Source: Brachypodius melanocephalos
Lineage: Eukaryota; Chordata; Aves; Passeriformes; Pycnonotidae
Reading direction: 5' to 3'
Length of the DNA: 64,000 bases
Assembly: GCA_013398615.1 (NCBI GenBank)
Contig: VZSR01003803.1
Span: 66,389,859-66,453,858, forward strand
The position numbers and the translations under genes are program-made. Shown one piece after another: positions 36,501 to 50,800 of this stretch; within the stretch, counting starts at the first letter, position 1; the number at the start of each line of letters is the position of its first letter. Under the pieces are notes generated by a model. It was not told where the DNA came from and did no database searches. It was given only the letters and a program-made list of their open reading frames with translations.

Positions 36501-39432
36501 GTATGGGTGAGTCAGCCCTGAGGATTGGTCAGGAGAAAGCAAAGAGGAGCAGCATGTCTACTTTCAAGTGTGAATGTGAGAGGAGGAAAAGGCAGCAGTG
36601 TGACAGCATCTTTATAGGGCAGCAGTAGGAGATGGCAACTGTTGATGCTGTGTGCCAAGGTCTGAGTTATCTGAGTATGAGATGATCCTCAGAACAGTTT
36701 GTCCTACCACACGGAGCTGCTTGCTTGGAAAGAAATAATTTTTGATGCATCAGTCTAGTTCCAGCCCTGTGGGTTGTTGTCAGGATACGGCCTGCACTAA
36801 ATACTTTCATTATCTTTGTGTCCCAGAGTTTCAGGAGCTGTGTGGCCTAAGGGTACCTCTGATCACTTTGTTGACTAGAAGAAAGGCTGCCACTTTGACA
36901 TCCTTTGGTGCCATTGCAGAGGATGGGTGCAGCTGCAGTGAAGATGAGGTAGTGATGATCGCTGTGATGACCACACTCACTGTGCAGAGCAGTGATAATG
37001 CACAGGGCTGTACCTCTCCCTGGCCATCAATCCAGCCTGGAGGAGGGCAGTCCTACTGCTTCCAAAGGGCTTTTTACTGCTCTCCAAGGGACCCTGACCA
37101 TTGTTCCTGGAAACAGTGGGATGTGGAAGTGGCCAAGGGAAACTTACATCTTGTTGTGTGAGGTTGTTCCAAGTGAGGCAGTGCTTCTGCTAGAGCATCT
37201 CCTGTGGTCACAGTGGAGGACCCAAAGTTGAGTTTTGAAAGTAGAATTCTAGATGCTGCTCTGACTCCCCTGCAGGCGTATTCTTCCTAAAATCTGTACT
37301 GAAGCAAGCCTTTCTAGGTGAAAAATTGCTGTACTGGTTTTGTAACATCTTCACAGAATTCCTGAAACTTTTACAAAAGTGCTGATAAACCCAGAAAAAA
37401 TAAATGCAAATCATTGTATCATAAAGTTTTAAGAGATTAATTTCTTCCCATTTCACCCTTTCCCTCTCATTTATCTCATTACTAGTCTTATTGCTCTAGA
37501 ATTTACAGAAATCTGTAATTTGATATTTTTCATTTTGAAATAGAATGTTCTGTCTTTTCTTGGCATCTAAATACTATTCAAAATTCATTGTGTTTCATTG
37601 TCTGGGCACTGCTTGTAAGACATTACATTTTTCAAACTCTCAAGACACATAGCTTTCAAATTTTTTAGTTTAGATGAATTTTGGCTCATTATATCTTCCT
37701 GAAATAGATTTAACTGAGATCACAACGTCTTCATTATCTTGTAATGATTATAGAAGTCTTTCCTTAGCACATTAATACAAGTAACAGTCTTTGACACTTT
37801 TATAAGAGTTATCAACTAATGAGATACAGTTTTCACATGTATACAACCAGGCCACATTTCATCAACCTTCATTAAACAAGAAAAATAGAAGGAGCACAAA
37901 TCTAGTTGGGTTGTGCTGATGCACAGCTAGAATTTCTTCTCTTGATGACAGAAATTAGAAGATAACAATATAAAGTATATTAAATGATAAACCTTTAAAA
38001 AATAATTGTGAATACCAGTTCTGTTTAAAATGTCCAAGATGTGAGTGGGGCCATGAGGGGCAGCCCTGGTGTAGGGTGGTGGTGGCAAGGGCACATTTGT
38101 GCTGGGAGATGTTGGTGCAGCTGCTAGGGCACACCAGGAATGGAAGCAGAAAGGGATAAGCCCCAATGATATGTGGAAAAGAGTGGGTTTTTGAGTGATC
38201 TGAATAGATGTAGAGGGAGCTGGCTAAAAGGTGAGAACATGTTAAGACCTGGATGAGGCAAAGTGCCAGGAATTCCTCCTGGAAGCTGCAGCCTTTACAG
38301 GGATATAGAGAGTTGGGATGGATAGGGTTGGCAAGGCTCGAACTGTAAGAATTTGTTTGGAAAAAAAGAGATAAGAGTTGCTACATCTGAGAGGGCAGAG
38401 GGAGACCAGCAGTTTGGAGGGGCAGAAGCATAAGCCTGAATAAAGGTAACTATATTTATAGAGGAATTGGAAGCAGGAAGGTAGACAAGCTAACACAAGG
38501 AAAGAGGAAGGGGACCCTGATGTAAATACTGCATAACTTTGGAAATGCAGTTGACACCTCTTTAAAGTAGTTGCTGTAGCTGCAAAAATAATAGCATGCT
38601 AGCTTGCATCCCATCTTTTTTTGAGATACAATTTGGCAACAACTGAATTTCAGAGGTTTAATTTCTTTAAACTGGGAATCTCACTACTCTCTTTTTGTAC
38701 TTTTTGAAAATTTCCAGTCCTTATGTAGGCTACTGTAGGTCAAAGTATCTTTCAAGTTACATTGACAAGAGAAAATTTTCAGTTCTGATCATCATTCAAA
38801 CAAATTATTGTATGACTCTGCAACAAGAATGGGCATAAAATATTCCATTTGTTCACAGCTGTTTCCTTGACCATGAACATCAGAGCTTTAATGATCATGC
38901 TCCAAAACATAACAAATAAGCTGCACAGGAAACTACAAAAAACAATGACATCAAAGAAGGAAAGCTGTTAAAAAAAATCTTTATTTTTCAAAGCCTTATT
39001 ATATTTAACCTGCTGCTCAAGTGCTTGAAAACTGTGTGATTTATAGCTAAAGTTTAAATACCCTCAAACTAAGCCATCTCTGAGAAGTGCATCAATGTGT
39101 GTTCCCACATCAAATTCAAGGACTCTCACAAACAGGCAAAAACCCCAACGTGATACTGTACCTAACTAGCTGGGGGGGAAGGTTTTATAAAATATCTGTG
39201 GGAACAGCTTCCAGTCTGGGTAAAGAGGCAGAAAACATTGATGCAACTATTGTTTGATTTTGTCTGTATTCTGCCTTCTGGTTTCTAAAGGGGTTCTTTG
39301 CAACTGAGTTATTACTGGGGCAGAATTGATAAAATCCAACTGTTTCAAAGCAAACAAACATGGGAAATTTCTGTTACAAAAGTTTTTGTGGGTGTTTTTT
39401 GTTTCTTATGTTCTTTTCTGGGCTAAAATGGC

Positions 39433-39452
39433 TTTTTTTTTTTTTTTTTTTT
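39433..39452. repeat. T20 homopolymer
   Basis: Twenty consecutive T bases. It could be the tail of a minus-oriented retroposon, but no body was identified. Confidence 0.85.
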
Positions 39453-42400
39453 GTGGATTAAAACACCCATAGCAATTTAATTAAATGACTAAATTCCTGT
39501 CAAGAACATGCTGTAAAACAAAGCAGAAATCATACCCATCAGAATATTGTGCAACACAAGCTATTTTATTGGCATTACCAAAGCAATGGTTGCAGCTTAT
39601 TTAGAAGTGCAAATGGGAAGCTGAGCTATGTTAGATATGAAGTGTTGGAATACCTGGGTTATTTCCAAATGTTGCAGTGCAGAGGAATTGCTTTGAGTAT
39701 GCTCAAGGTCTGGGTTTTACTTTTGTTAATAGTGTGGGATTATTAGGAAAAAAAATACATATCTCCATTTGCTCCAGGTAAACACATAATTGGTTCTGAG
39801 GAGCACCAACTTTCCACCCAATCAGGTGATTTCCTTAATAAATATTTGATTTACTTTGGCAAACATCAACATTTAAATGGCAATCCCTCTACATCTATAA
39901 AAAGTGCAGCAACCCAGGGCTTCTTTTTCTCCTATGTCCCCTCCTGGACCTATCCTACTTTTTTCCTCTGTTCTTTCCTTGCTTCTCTTAGCAATAACTT
40001 CTATAACTTCTAGCTCCTCAGAAAATCAGGCTTATGCAACAGATGTTTCTTTCTGCTCTATAAGGAGGGAGTGGAAGCCATGGTCAGCACACTATACAGC
40101 ATCCTCCTGAGCAAACTGCCTCAGCTGCAAACTGTCCCCTGGAGCATGGAGGCATTTGAGAACAGAGATGCTGATGAAGACAGCACAGCTGAGTGCTTCC
40201 TTGGAAGTGGGAACTTTGAAAACTGGCTGGATGAGTCTGCTAGGAAATAAGGTTAACATCCCCGAGGGCATCAGCCCCCACTCCTTTGTGATGTTATTTA
40301 CACATGGTGTAGAAGAGTGTAGAATACTGAGGAACTGACTTTCTTCTTATTGATACTGATGAAAATCAGAAAATCAGAATCAGACCTTTATTACTTTAGC
40401 ACAGTAGATAAGCCATTGTGCTCTGAACCATTTTTTGATATGCTTTCTGGTGATAATTACAGTAAGAAGAAGGTGATGGAAAACTTTGCCCAAAGCGTTT
40501 TTCTCCCTTTCTTTTTTCTTCCTTCTCTTTATTTAGCACCTTTCTACAAACACTGACTATTGCATGATGAATTTTAAACAGCCAAAGAACAGCTTATTTA
40601 GCTAGAAAATGTCAATAGAACAGTATTTATGTGGCAGCAAAACATATATCTGTTCAATAAACACTCAAACAAGGGTCCTGTCTGCATGTGGAAGAGCAGT
40701 AGATGGAGACACTCAGAGTTCAAAAATCAAAAATAATCCTCTGAAGGCTGCAGAGCACAACTTCTTGTAAGCCAAGGAGTGTTTTCTCCAGCTCTGCACA
40801 GCAATTGTAAGAGTGGTGGTAACCCTAATAAAATAATCTAAAAAGCAATTTGAGAGAATGTGAGGAGCTGTGTTTACCCACGGTGCATTTTTTTAATAGC
40901 ATTTCACTTCTCCCGTGGGTACAGAAGTATGTAATTCTCTTTCTTTTTTGGTGTTAGATTTCATTTTGTGTACTCCCTAAAGAGAGAGCTCAATTTTATC
41001 TTAATAAAATTTTGACTTCAGAACTCCATATGGAGTCCAAAGCACTTAGTGTTCTCAAGAGCGGATCTGAAATAAACCAATTGAAATAAAGATGACCACG
41101 CAAAAAGTCTCGTGACACATTCAGCTGACATTTTTTCTGGTTTTGATTTAATTTCTTGTAAAAACTTTGACCACATACCCAGAACTCAGCACTGCAGTAA
41201 ATGTCAGTATCTTGCAGTCTCAAACAGTGTCTTGGGGCAGAAATTCATCACCTCTTGCTGTCTTTCTTCAGGAGCAGAAACGAGGCCAGGTACAAGTTTT
41301 AGGACTGGAGCAATAGAGATGGAGCTTCCAGCTATATCTACATCAGTTAATGGGAACTGCCTGCCAGTGCTGCCTGGTGTTGCTGCTGCGTGATGGATGG
41401 CACTGCATCCACCCTCCTCTCCTATTCAAGCTGCTGTGTGCCAACTGATTATCCCTGCTGACTTTTGAACCCTAACTGGAAACTTTTGGATAGCGTTAGC
41501 TGAAATGCTCGTAGAGATCACTAACAATTTAATGGGGCAAAGAATGGAGCCTAGCAGTGTTAAACCTGAAATGTGCCTTGGTGCTGTTTGATTTACAAGA
41601 ATAGGCATGGCCTTTCTGATTTTCTGCTCTCCACCATTAAATGACTCATCAGTTAAATGCTGGATTTATTTGGTCGTGCTTTACTTCTAAGCTCAGGATC
41701 TTCCTGCTCTGTCTCTTTTCCCGTAGACATGGCTCTTTTTATTGTGCACCTTAACCCCAGTTCACATGTTCTCTTTCTACTTTGACAACTTATTTAGCAA
41801 TTGTTGAAGTAAGAAAATAATTTTCCCCACATCCCTGAAAGTATTGTCATGACCCATGGATAGAGATGAACTCTGCTCCTCATTTACCAACAGTTGCCTG
41901 GTTTTCAGTATATAAGAATGCTGGAAAACTCATATTTTTCCTTTCTTCTCTTGTGCTAGTAAAGTGAAGGCTGAAAAAGGCAGAGACATATCTTTTATTT
42001 AGGCTAACATTTTTTAATGCTGATTAGTCTCATCCAGAGTGAAAAATAAGCTCTCTTTTAGAACATTAAATGGCACACAGTGGCTTAGCCCATCATCATT
42101 AAAGACACTTTCATAGAGGGTCATGAACTCCATACTGGCCTCATTAAAGCTGTGAAAACTCCATCAGTGCTTATGTTTCTGTGTAATGATTTAATTGAAT
42201 TTTCTTATTGCTGGAGCTTGTCATTATGCCAGTGATTTTCATGCTGACTTCCTAAACTCACAGAGTTTTTGCTCAAGTCTAAATAGTCCAAAATTGGTTT
42301 TATCAGTGTGTAGTCTGCTGGCAACATACGAGGCCTGAATAAGCAAGCGATTATTTGGAGAGCTGGGGGAATTAGCTTAGTTTTGTCTTTTTACTTAAGG

Positions 42401-43700
42401 ATTTAATTTTACACTCTGTTTCTTTTATTCTTTCTTTTGAACAGAATACACAGTAGACTTTCCAACCTGCAACAGTAGCCTCAGGAATCTCCTGACATGT
42501 AAACAGGAGAAGCTTGGACTCATTAGTATGTGCTAGATAAAGCTGGACTTAATTTTGCAAAAAAAATGTGCATATGACAAGAAGCCGAGTGACACTGAAG
42601 TGTTAAGCTCTAATCTAACATTTGTCCCTGGGAAGAGACAAATCTATTCAAGACACAAGAACTTCTACATTAACGTGGGATTGTGGCTGAGAATTTAAAT
42701 ACCACAAAGCCAGAGGAATTTCCACAACAATCAAATTTTAGACCTCTATGGCACTGAAGATTAATATTAGTCTGGGCAATGTTTTCATGTGATGAACCCA
42801 TTAAAAGCTTGAATGAAGAAAGACAGCTGTGAGATGGAATAACTGAGAGACTTGGTCGTTACTTGTGGGCAAGCAGAGATCACAGACACAGGATGCTGAC
42901 ACTGAGGTGTTACATGTCTTGGAACAAAGTACTCAACAATGAGAGTGTGATCCCCAGCAATAGGGTGATTCATGCCTCAGCTGGGCATGGCTGAAGAGGC
43001 AAATCAGTGAGTCTACAGGCAGAATAGAATTCACAATATTTTATATCTTGGAGTACCAGCTGCACAATTCAATTTCATTGCATGACTCTGTAATGACCAG
43101 ATCTTCACCTAACCTCAGCTCAGCTGCTACATACAGCTTTGAACACCAGTGATGCCTTATAGATGATAGAGGAGTATACACCAATTTCCAATCATCTTAC
43201 ATTTATGATTTAATGTTCGAATGTAATTTTATCTATTTACCACCTCTCTAATTTGAATGGCATAATTTTAGAAGTTATAGCCTTCTCTCTGCAGTAGATG
43301 TGCTATTTTTTGAGGGCAAAGCAACTTGTGCCACTAAGCAGGTGCACAGCTGAATTTTGTATCATCTTGATTTTTCTTCCTGACTTCTGGTTCTTGTCCT
43401 TGATACAGTGAATTTTATTTATGGTGCCTATAAGACATTGAGTCCACAAATGATTATGGCCAGATCTGTGGGATGTCTGTACTTGACAAGCAGATATTTA
43501 TGAAATCTGGGCATTTGGGAATTTTTGTATTTGTGAATGAGGCTGGAGCCAAGCAAGTAGCTTCCCAGGAGAGAACATAACCTGTGGCCAAAAACCATAA
43601 AATCCTACAAAACAACTTTGATACTGACACAGATGTTCTGATTTTTTTTTCCTGAAAAAACCCTCAGCTTTGCAAGGGAAGGAAATGATATTTCAGGGGA

Positions 43701-43740
43701 AATATGAGGAAATATGAAGAAATATGAAGAAATATGAAAT
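43701..43740. repeat. 10-bp tandem repeat, four copies
   Basis: The unit AATATGARGA is repeated four times, the last copy ending in AAT. Confidence 0.9.
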
Positions 43741-46700
43741 TCTAGAAAAGATAAAGTGAGTGACTATAAGAGGACTAAAACAGGACAGAGAATATAAGGT
43801 CATATTTTGCATACTTTACTCTTGAAGAAAAGGACTATAAATTCCATAGCCTTCTCTTTTTGTCATGCTGACAGAAACCTGAAAAATGGTGACTTCATCA
43901 AATGAGCAGAATACTGCTAAAGCTTAATAACAATTGGTGTTGATCCACGTTCTGTACTTGCTAGTGATGATATAAGCTTGGAGCACCCACTGATTCAAGT
44001 AAATTTTTTTTTATATTTGCCTCTACTAACAGTGCAATTCACTTCGGTATTTACAGCTATTATTTGGCAAAGCAGCCTAGCTTTAGCGTGACTTGTTGTA
44101 ACTATGAATGAAATTTATTTGTACATTTTACAAATTTTCAATTTACAATGTCAGAACATTGCACTGAACAAGATTAGCAATACTGGGAAAACCAAATGAA
44201 AGTCGGAAAATGAAACAAATTAAATCAAAAAGTAGAAAGATGGGATTGCAGATGCCACAAGACTTATGGTTGTTCTACATTTGTGTTACGTTTATTCATG
44301 CTTAAAAATGCAAGCAGAGGAAGCAGAAGTTCAGTTTAACAGATTGCTTTATGTCATTCCAACTCTTGATGAAATTTTCACTGCAATGCTGTATTTTATT
44401 GAAGCCCATTATTAAATTTATTGATCTCATTCTGGGAGGATCAAGGTTTTCTTGAAGTGTCAGGTGCTTTAAAGAATGCGGTCCAGAAAGTCTGAAACCA
44501 ACTTCAAATTATTTTTCAGAATGAGTAAGAATTCAGGTTATATATATTAGTAATATAGAATACGTAATTATTTATAATGAATGCAATAGCTTGTAACATG
44601 TATGACATAATGTTTGATCTACATTTTGTATATTGTATAAATATATAGCACATGTATTTGTATTTTATGGTGTGTATATGTAGCTGTAAACACATTTATG
44701 TTGTAGGATGTATCAAAACAAGGTTTCACTGTGCTGCCAGCAGTCCATCAGTTCCTGGTTTGTAGCAGGAGCACTAATGTTGTCTACTTCACTTACTTAA
44801 ATAATTGCTTAAGGAGATCTATCTGCTGTGCTGCTGTGGTATGTGGGATGATGTGAAAACAGGCTCTGCTAGATGACCTCTAAGGAGGTAAATAATAGCA
44901 CACCCCTGGGAAAAAAGAGCAGTGGGCTCAGGTCCCCAGTGACTCCGTGTTTAGGGCTGCAAGGCATCGGGTCTGGCTCACCCCGAGCCAGGCTCTGCTC
45001 TGCCAGGGCACACAGGACAAAGAAACATCGGTGATGTGGCACCCAAAGGAGAGGGCTCCTCTTTCTGAGCACCTGCAGACAACAAACAATGCAAAACTTC
45101 CAGAGAAACACCTGCTGGGAGTGCACCTTCTCCTCTCCTTCAGACTGTATTGCCTATTCAGCTATACAGTAATAGTCCCAAGGAAACTTCCAGGATTGTT
45201 CCTTCATTTCTTTGGGTCTTCTTGGCCCCAGTGGGATGTTGGCATCCTCTTAGTGCTTTGAATCATTCTTGAGGAGCCTTCTTTCAGGCCTGGCTCTTTC
45301 CACTGGCTAAGTAGCCCTAATCTGGGTGCTCTGAGTTATCTTTTTAATGATGCCTGCTGTGGACAGGCATCCAGTTTTGGGATGTTCAGCACTCATGTTA
45401 GGCAAGTAAAGTAGGCAGTCTGAATAGATGCCATTGTGCCAGAGGACTGCAGGGACAGCAAGTGCCAAGTCTAAGATTATATTCTACAAACAGGAAGCTT
45501 ATTGCTGCTCTCTAACTCAGCAAGCCAATTGAAAGCCAATCCCTTGAGCCAAAAGTGAACAAGTTCTACTTATTTCTAATTCTGAATCCAAGCACAGAAG
45601 GGAAGTAATTTGCTTTGGACTTGGATTTGGAGACGGGAAAACTGACATGCTGCATCTGGATGTTTACTTTACATATTTGTCATTTTATTTATGAAAAGTC
45701 ATGGAATCTGAAGAGCCAGTTAGTGAATTGCTTGCAAAACTTGCTTTCAAATTTGTTTATATTTTATCTAAATACTAAAATATAGGTTACAGCATGTTCC
45801 TCTTTCCATTTTCATTGCTTTGATTTATTCTGTAAAAACTTCTATGCCTCTCCTGTAAAATCATACACCTGGAAATGGTTTATATGCACGCTTTCAATGT
45901 TAACCTTTTGTTTTCTGTTTTGTATGCTTATGACTGTCAATGCACATTGTGAAAATAAATGGTGTTCTTCAAAAGGGTCTCTCCTATTTCCATACACAGT
46001 GTATGCTTGAGGCTTCTGGGAAAGAGGAAAAGACAAAGGAGGGAAATTAAACTGGACTACACAATGATAAAGCTACTTTAACTCCTTTTCCCTTCCTCAG
46101 CAGGCTGAATCAATTTTAGCCAAACTCTGGAGAATCATTGAGAGGGGTGACATGCTTTTGAATAAAACTGCTGTTAGCTGACCTTCCTCAGCCCTTCCTC
46201 TCAGTGCTGAGAGGCATCTGCTATGGCATGTGGGGAGTTGGGGAGTGTTGCAATCTGAGCTCAACACTGAATCCAGTTCTGCACAGTAGCATCCGCTATG
46301 GAGGTGACAGCTCCAGACATTTTTGCCCTTTTTCCACCTGCCTTTGAGTACAAAAACTGCAGTCCTTTCTCTCCTGTTCAGAACTGTCCCAAAAGCTTTG
46401 TTTTGCTTTCCACGGATAAGTATGTCTTTATTCTTGTTCAAATGGTGTAGCTGGGATTATCTACCCTCTCTCTTTGCAGGTGACATAGACACATGCTTGC
46501 AAAGGTGGGTCAGCAGGAAAGTTGTCCAAAAACACCTGAGACATTAAAGAAGAAGGCGAGAAAACATTCACTGTGGCTTCTGGACGGCTCTATTTTTCTA
46601 CTAAAAAGAATTAAAAAAAATGGAAAGAATAATGGTACTGGTGGAAGCCATTTTTCTGATGGTGCAGACGATTCCCCATTTACAGGGTTATGTTATGACT

Positions 46701-47241
46701 GTAACTGTGATAAGGTACTGTAACTGTGTAACCCTGCTAGGAGGAAGCAAGGGCTATCCAGGAACAACTTTACCACCTTGAGGGTTTTGGTAAATGAGAG
46801 TCACAACTGCATTTGTATGACTGAAGAGAGAGCTGGTTAAGGCAGAAAAACTCTAAAAGGCAAATCAGGCCTCTGACATAATCAAGAAATTCTCAAGTGG
46901 AAAAATGGTCTAATTTTTAAATGATTCTCCGTAAAATTAAACAATAACTTTCTTGCTTAACTTTCTAAACCTTAGCAATCCTTTCAAAAGCAATGTAGAC
47001 ATGAGCTGTTACAAGAGAGTTTGAAGTGAAATAGGCTCCACTGTGGAATCAATAGCTGGACATTATATTGTTTGCTTTCTATGCAACAATTAAAAGATTT
47101 GTGGTCTGGTTACTCTACTGTTCTGCTGCCTTTCTAATTTGCTGTTGTGGAAATAAAAAATTACTTGTCCAGTTTGTCACTCAGTGTATAGCAAAAAGCT
47201 CGAAATGACTTCTATTGAAAAAGCAATTATGACTCCAGCAG

Positions 47242-47318
47242 AAAAAAACAACAACAACAACAACCAAACCCAAACAAACAACAACAACAACAAAACAACA
47301 AAAAAAAAACAAACCAAA
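47242..47318. repeat. (CAA)n / CAAA-rich microsatellite
   Basis: Two runs of CAA units are separated by CCAAACCC-type sequence, with flanking A runs. Confidence 0.9.
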
Positions 47319-47460
47319 AGGATGTAGATGTCATGGCCATTCTTCAGAAAAAGCTGCCTAATGACACAGGACATGTACATAAAAAAGTAATAAGTCTATT
47401 TTACAGCCTTGTTGTACATTGGACTCCTTGCATTTCAGAATTCTTACTCCCGAGGAGCTT

Positions 47461-47498
47461 TTGTGTATGTGTGGGCATGTGTGTGTGGGTGTGTGTGA
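47461..47498. repeat. (TG)n-rich microsatellite
   Basis: An imperfect run of TG units with GGG interruptions. Confidence 0.85.
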
Positions 47499-50066
47499 GA
47501 ATCAAAGGAACATGGTGTCCTTTGCTTTAATAGTTTATTTTATGTTATTGCTTTGTGTTTTGCAGTCCCTCTAGCCAATCTGCATTTATGAACTGAAGAG
47601 AATAGGAGCTGGGGGGCTAATATTATAGTAAATTAGGTCCTGAATTTCTACTCAAGCGATTTAGTTTTGAATTTAGCCTTTATTATAACTGCTTAATGTA
47701 CAAAGATATCACATTGGGACTTAGAAGGCTTGCCTCTTTCCTCAGCAACAAGAAAATGGTAGTCACAGAGTGAAGAAGAATGCTTCCCTTTTAAACTGTT
47801 TGATCTGGGCTTTTGGGAGTCTCTCAGATCTTTATATGGTCTGCCTAAGACTTTCAGTAGTCCATTTACTAGGGCTACTGGGATATTTAATTCTGCATAG
47901 AGAGGAGCAGAATTATTTCTATCTGTAGAGAGGAAAAAACAGTGGCTCTGCTTTTCACAGTCACAAGAGACTGTTTATGTTACCAATATTAAAAAAATGT
48001 TATTCTTTCATAATTTTATTTTCTACAGTTGCTAAAAGCAAACTAGGTTAGCAGAGAGGAAATTAATGGAGTTTACCTTTTCCTGTTTCACAGTTTATGA
48101 GGCACTTACTCTGTGTTGGTAATATGATCAGATTAGACTGTTTCTTCTATTCCTTTTTCAGCAAATGCAATAACATGTTTATGGGCCTGTGTTTATTCAG
48201 ATTCCTAGGAATACAGCCTATTTTAAGGAAAATTGTGCTCTTGTGCGACTGAGAGGGATTGGACCAATCTAAATAATTGTATCCTCTTTTCATACTATAA
48301 ATATTGTAAAATCAACTCTATCAAAAATTTACTACTTTTGATTTTTCAGTGGCATTGTGCATCCAGATTCGAGTTTTCAAAATAAATTGTCATGGTTATT
48401 TAATATAAAAATCTCACCCTCTCATTCTTATTGCTAGAGGTCGTGTTAGCAGGATTTTTAATTGTATTGAGATTTTCAGGAATTGCAGTAACAGGTTTCT
48501 GCTGGGGTGATCAATGATCTTGGTTACAAACATAATATGGTCCCATGTGATGACAGAAACTTCCAGGTGCACTCTCTGGAACACAGTCCCAGATTTGAAA
48601 ATAACTGCTTAGGTGAGAGCAGTGCTTTTGCCTGAAGTGAATGCAGGTGTCCCTGCTAACAAATCCCCAGGATCTGGCCCAGGAAGTCATCCTGGAACTC
48701 CAGAGAATGGCTTGAGCACTTGGATGTTTGCACTTTTGCTTTTTTTCAGTTGACTTACTTTGGTGTTGGTCTGTTTTGGTGGTCAGGACATCCGGGAGGT
48801 TAAATCACCCCATAGTTTTTTGCTGTGGAGGCTCCATGCAAAGTTCTGAGGAGACAGACATCTACATCCACAATGTCTTTATTACATTCACTGGCTTAAA
48901 TACAGCCTAGATCCAACACACTTGGGGTAATAGTTGCTCATTCACTAAGTATCACTGGATTGTTCCATTTTCTAGTTATTTCAGCCAAGACAAGCCAATC
49001 TGTCCACAGATGTCAGCAGCCTGAGACCAGCCCCACATTTTGCAGACAGATTATCTGAGATCATGGCTGTATTGGTGATTTCAGAAACACTTCCTATAGC
49101 CTGGATCCAGGTGAATCTTCAGGCCCCATCCCACACGCCATGGCAGCAAGTTTCCATCTGTCCCTCCACACTCAAACCTTTTAATCCTTCTGTGGAGGTA
49201 TGGCAAACTCTGAAGAGTAAGCTGTATCCTAAACAGCTGTAACTTGTGAATGCAAATGAACGAGAATGAGGGAAAGGCCCACACAATGGTTTTTCCCACC
49301 ATTCACTGCAGCAAGGTAAAGACTACCTCTGAAACAAGCTGCTGGAGACATGTACTTAGCATGGCATCCATGCTGCCTGTCTCAGACGATGGCTGGCAGT
49401 GGAGATTGCTGGAGCAAAGACCATTCTAGCAAGAGGTTTGAGTCAAACCACCCGAAGTGTGATGGATGTGAGGCTGGGGTCAGTGATGAATGATGAGGGT
49501 CAACCCTCAGGTGTGACCAGGAGCTTGGAATCCCATTCTGAAGTGGATGGTTGACAAAAAGTTGAGGCCCATGGCATGTGCCTCATCTGTGGAGGCTTAA
49601 CAGTGAGAATGTTGTGAGGAATGGCTGGTGAATTGCCCAGGACTGCATATTTCCTTCCAGGTAAAAGCAGAGGGACAAACACGAAAGAGTTGCATTTGAA
49701 TCTCACATTGGGCACTTGTCTATGCATGGCTGCCTTGCATATTTTTTAAATTTTTTATGTAATTTAAGTGTTTGTGGTTTAGTTCATTACAATTCTTAAA
49801 AGAAGACTCTTGAAGAAAAAGTTGGGTTCTATTCAGTGACCTACAAAAAGTAATTGCTCTCTTTCCAGACATTCATTAAAAATTAATGATCGCAGTAGTC
49901 CAGTAACAAAACTGTTCTATTAAAAAGTAGATAATTTTTGGAAAGTGCACACCACAGATACTTGCACTGCTACTCAGGAGGGAAACAAGCTGCGTGTTTT
50001 GAGAACTGCACTAAGAAATGTAAATTGCAGTAAACAATGCAATCCCTCCTGTAAGCCTGCGGCTGC

Positions 50067-50085
50067 TTTTTTTTTTTTTTTTTTT
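50067..50085. repeat. T19 homopolymer at the edge of a GC-rich block
   Basis: Nineteen T bases. To the right, base composition switches to GC-rich. Read on the minus strand this is a 3' poly(A), as in a retroposed copy. Confidence 0.9.
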
Positions 50086-50800
50086 CCTGCAGTACACAAA
50101 GGTCCCAGCAGCTCCCTCCCTGCTCCTTGATAAGCCTCTGCCACCTGGAAAAGTGATCCCTTGGTGTCCAAGCTCCCTTGGATCCCACTGCCTGCCTGGG
50201 GCAGCTGTTCCCTTGTGGCTGTACATTGCACCCTGGCAAAGGCCACGTGTCCCAGGCTTGAGCAGAACTGTGCTTCTCAGCAGGAAAGGATTTATATCTT
50301 TTTCTACATCAAAAACCAGATAGCAAAGCTCTTGTTTATGCTGGAGTAAGCCCCAGCAGCTCAGCAGGGTGTGGAGGTGCTCGATCTCCATGCACAGACA
50401 GGACAGGTTTGCCTCTGACCCCTGGGCATCAGCCCCAGCTGCTGCTTGTAGGGTCCACGCCATCCCTGGTCCCTCCTGCAGCTCCCCAGCAGGCTACAGC
50501 AGCACCTTCCAGCTCTCCATCAATTTGTGACCAAGCAAAGGTGTTTTGTTTTCCTGCAGGGCCCACAGGGGAGGGGAGCAGTGGTGCTGGAAGGCAGCAG
50601 CTTTGCTACCAGCGTGAGCCTGGCTGGGGCTGCATCCAGCGAGTTTCCTCTGGCCCCGGGTGTGCCCATATGCTGTGGCACACTCCTGCACCCCTGCCTC
50701 GAGAGAACAGCAGTCCAAGGCCATCTGTGCTTTCTCTGGGCTACTGAGGGATCAGCAGCTGGCCGTGTCAGCTGTGTCTGCTCTAATAAATTGAGCAGTG
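50086..50800. other. GC-rich block of unknown origin
   Basis: This roughly 700-bp block is clearly GC-richer than the flanks. On the minus strand it ends in A19 at 50085-50067 and carries an open frame of 150 codons (50463-50011) with no recognised domain. On the plus strand it contains an acceptor-like TTTTCCTGCAG ending at 50560, a donor-like GTGAGC near 50613 and an AATAAA at 50785-50790. The two readings (minus-strand retroposed copy, plus-strand lncRNA exons) are mutually exclusive, and neither is proved. No known protein was recognised. Confidence 0.4.

Larger units (their letters stand above)
33521..49900. other. Intergenic, no gene recognised
   Basis: About 16 kb of AT-rich unique sequence. 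The only structured content I see is simple repeats: T20 at 39433, a 10-bp tandem at 43701, (CAA)n at 47242 and TG-rich sequence at 47461. The longest ORF (36742-37161, 139 codons) contains no recognisable domain. Conserved non-coding enhancers may be present but cannot be judged from a single sequence. Confidence 0.6.

Noticed and set aside
36742..37161. Plus-strand ORF of 139 codons
   Set aside because: It has no recognisable domain, no exon signals and a composition like its surroundings; it is probably chance.
44869..44890. Possible forward-oriented CR1 tail (CTAGATGACCTCTAAG)
   Set aside because: Only about 16 bases resemble the CR1 3' region and the adjacent sequence does not continue the match.
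44971..44993. GC-rich 7- to 9-bp hairpin (CTGGCTC / GAGCCAG)
   Set aside because: It is short, and such stems are expected by chance; no tRNA or other RNA fold surrounds it.
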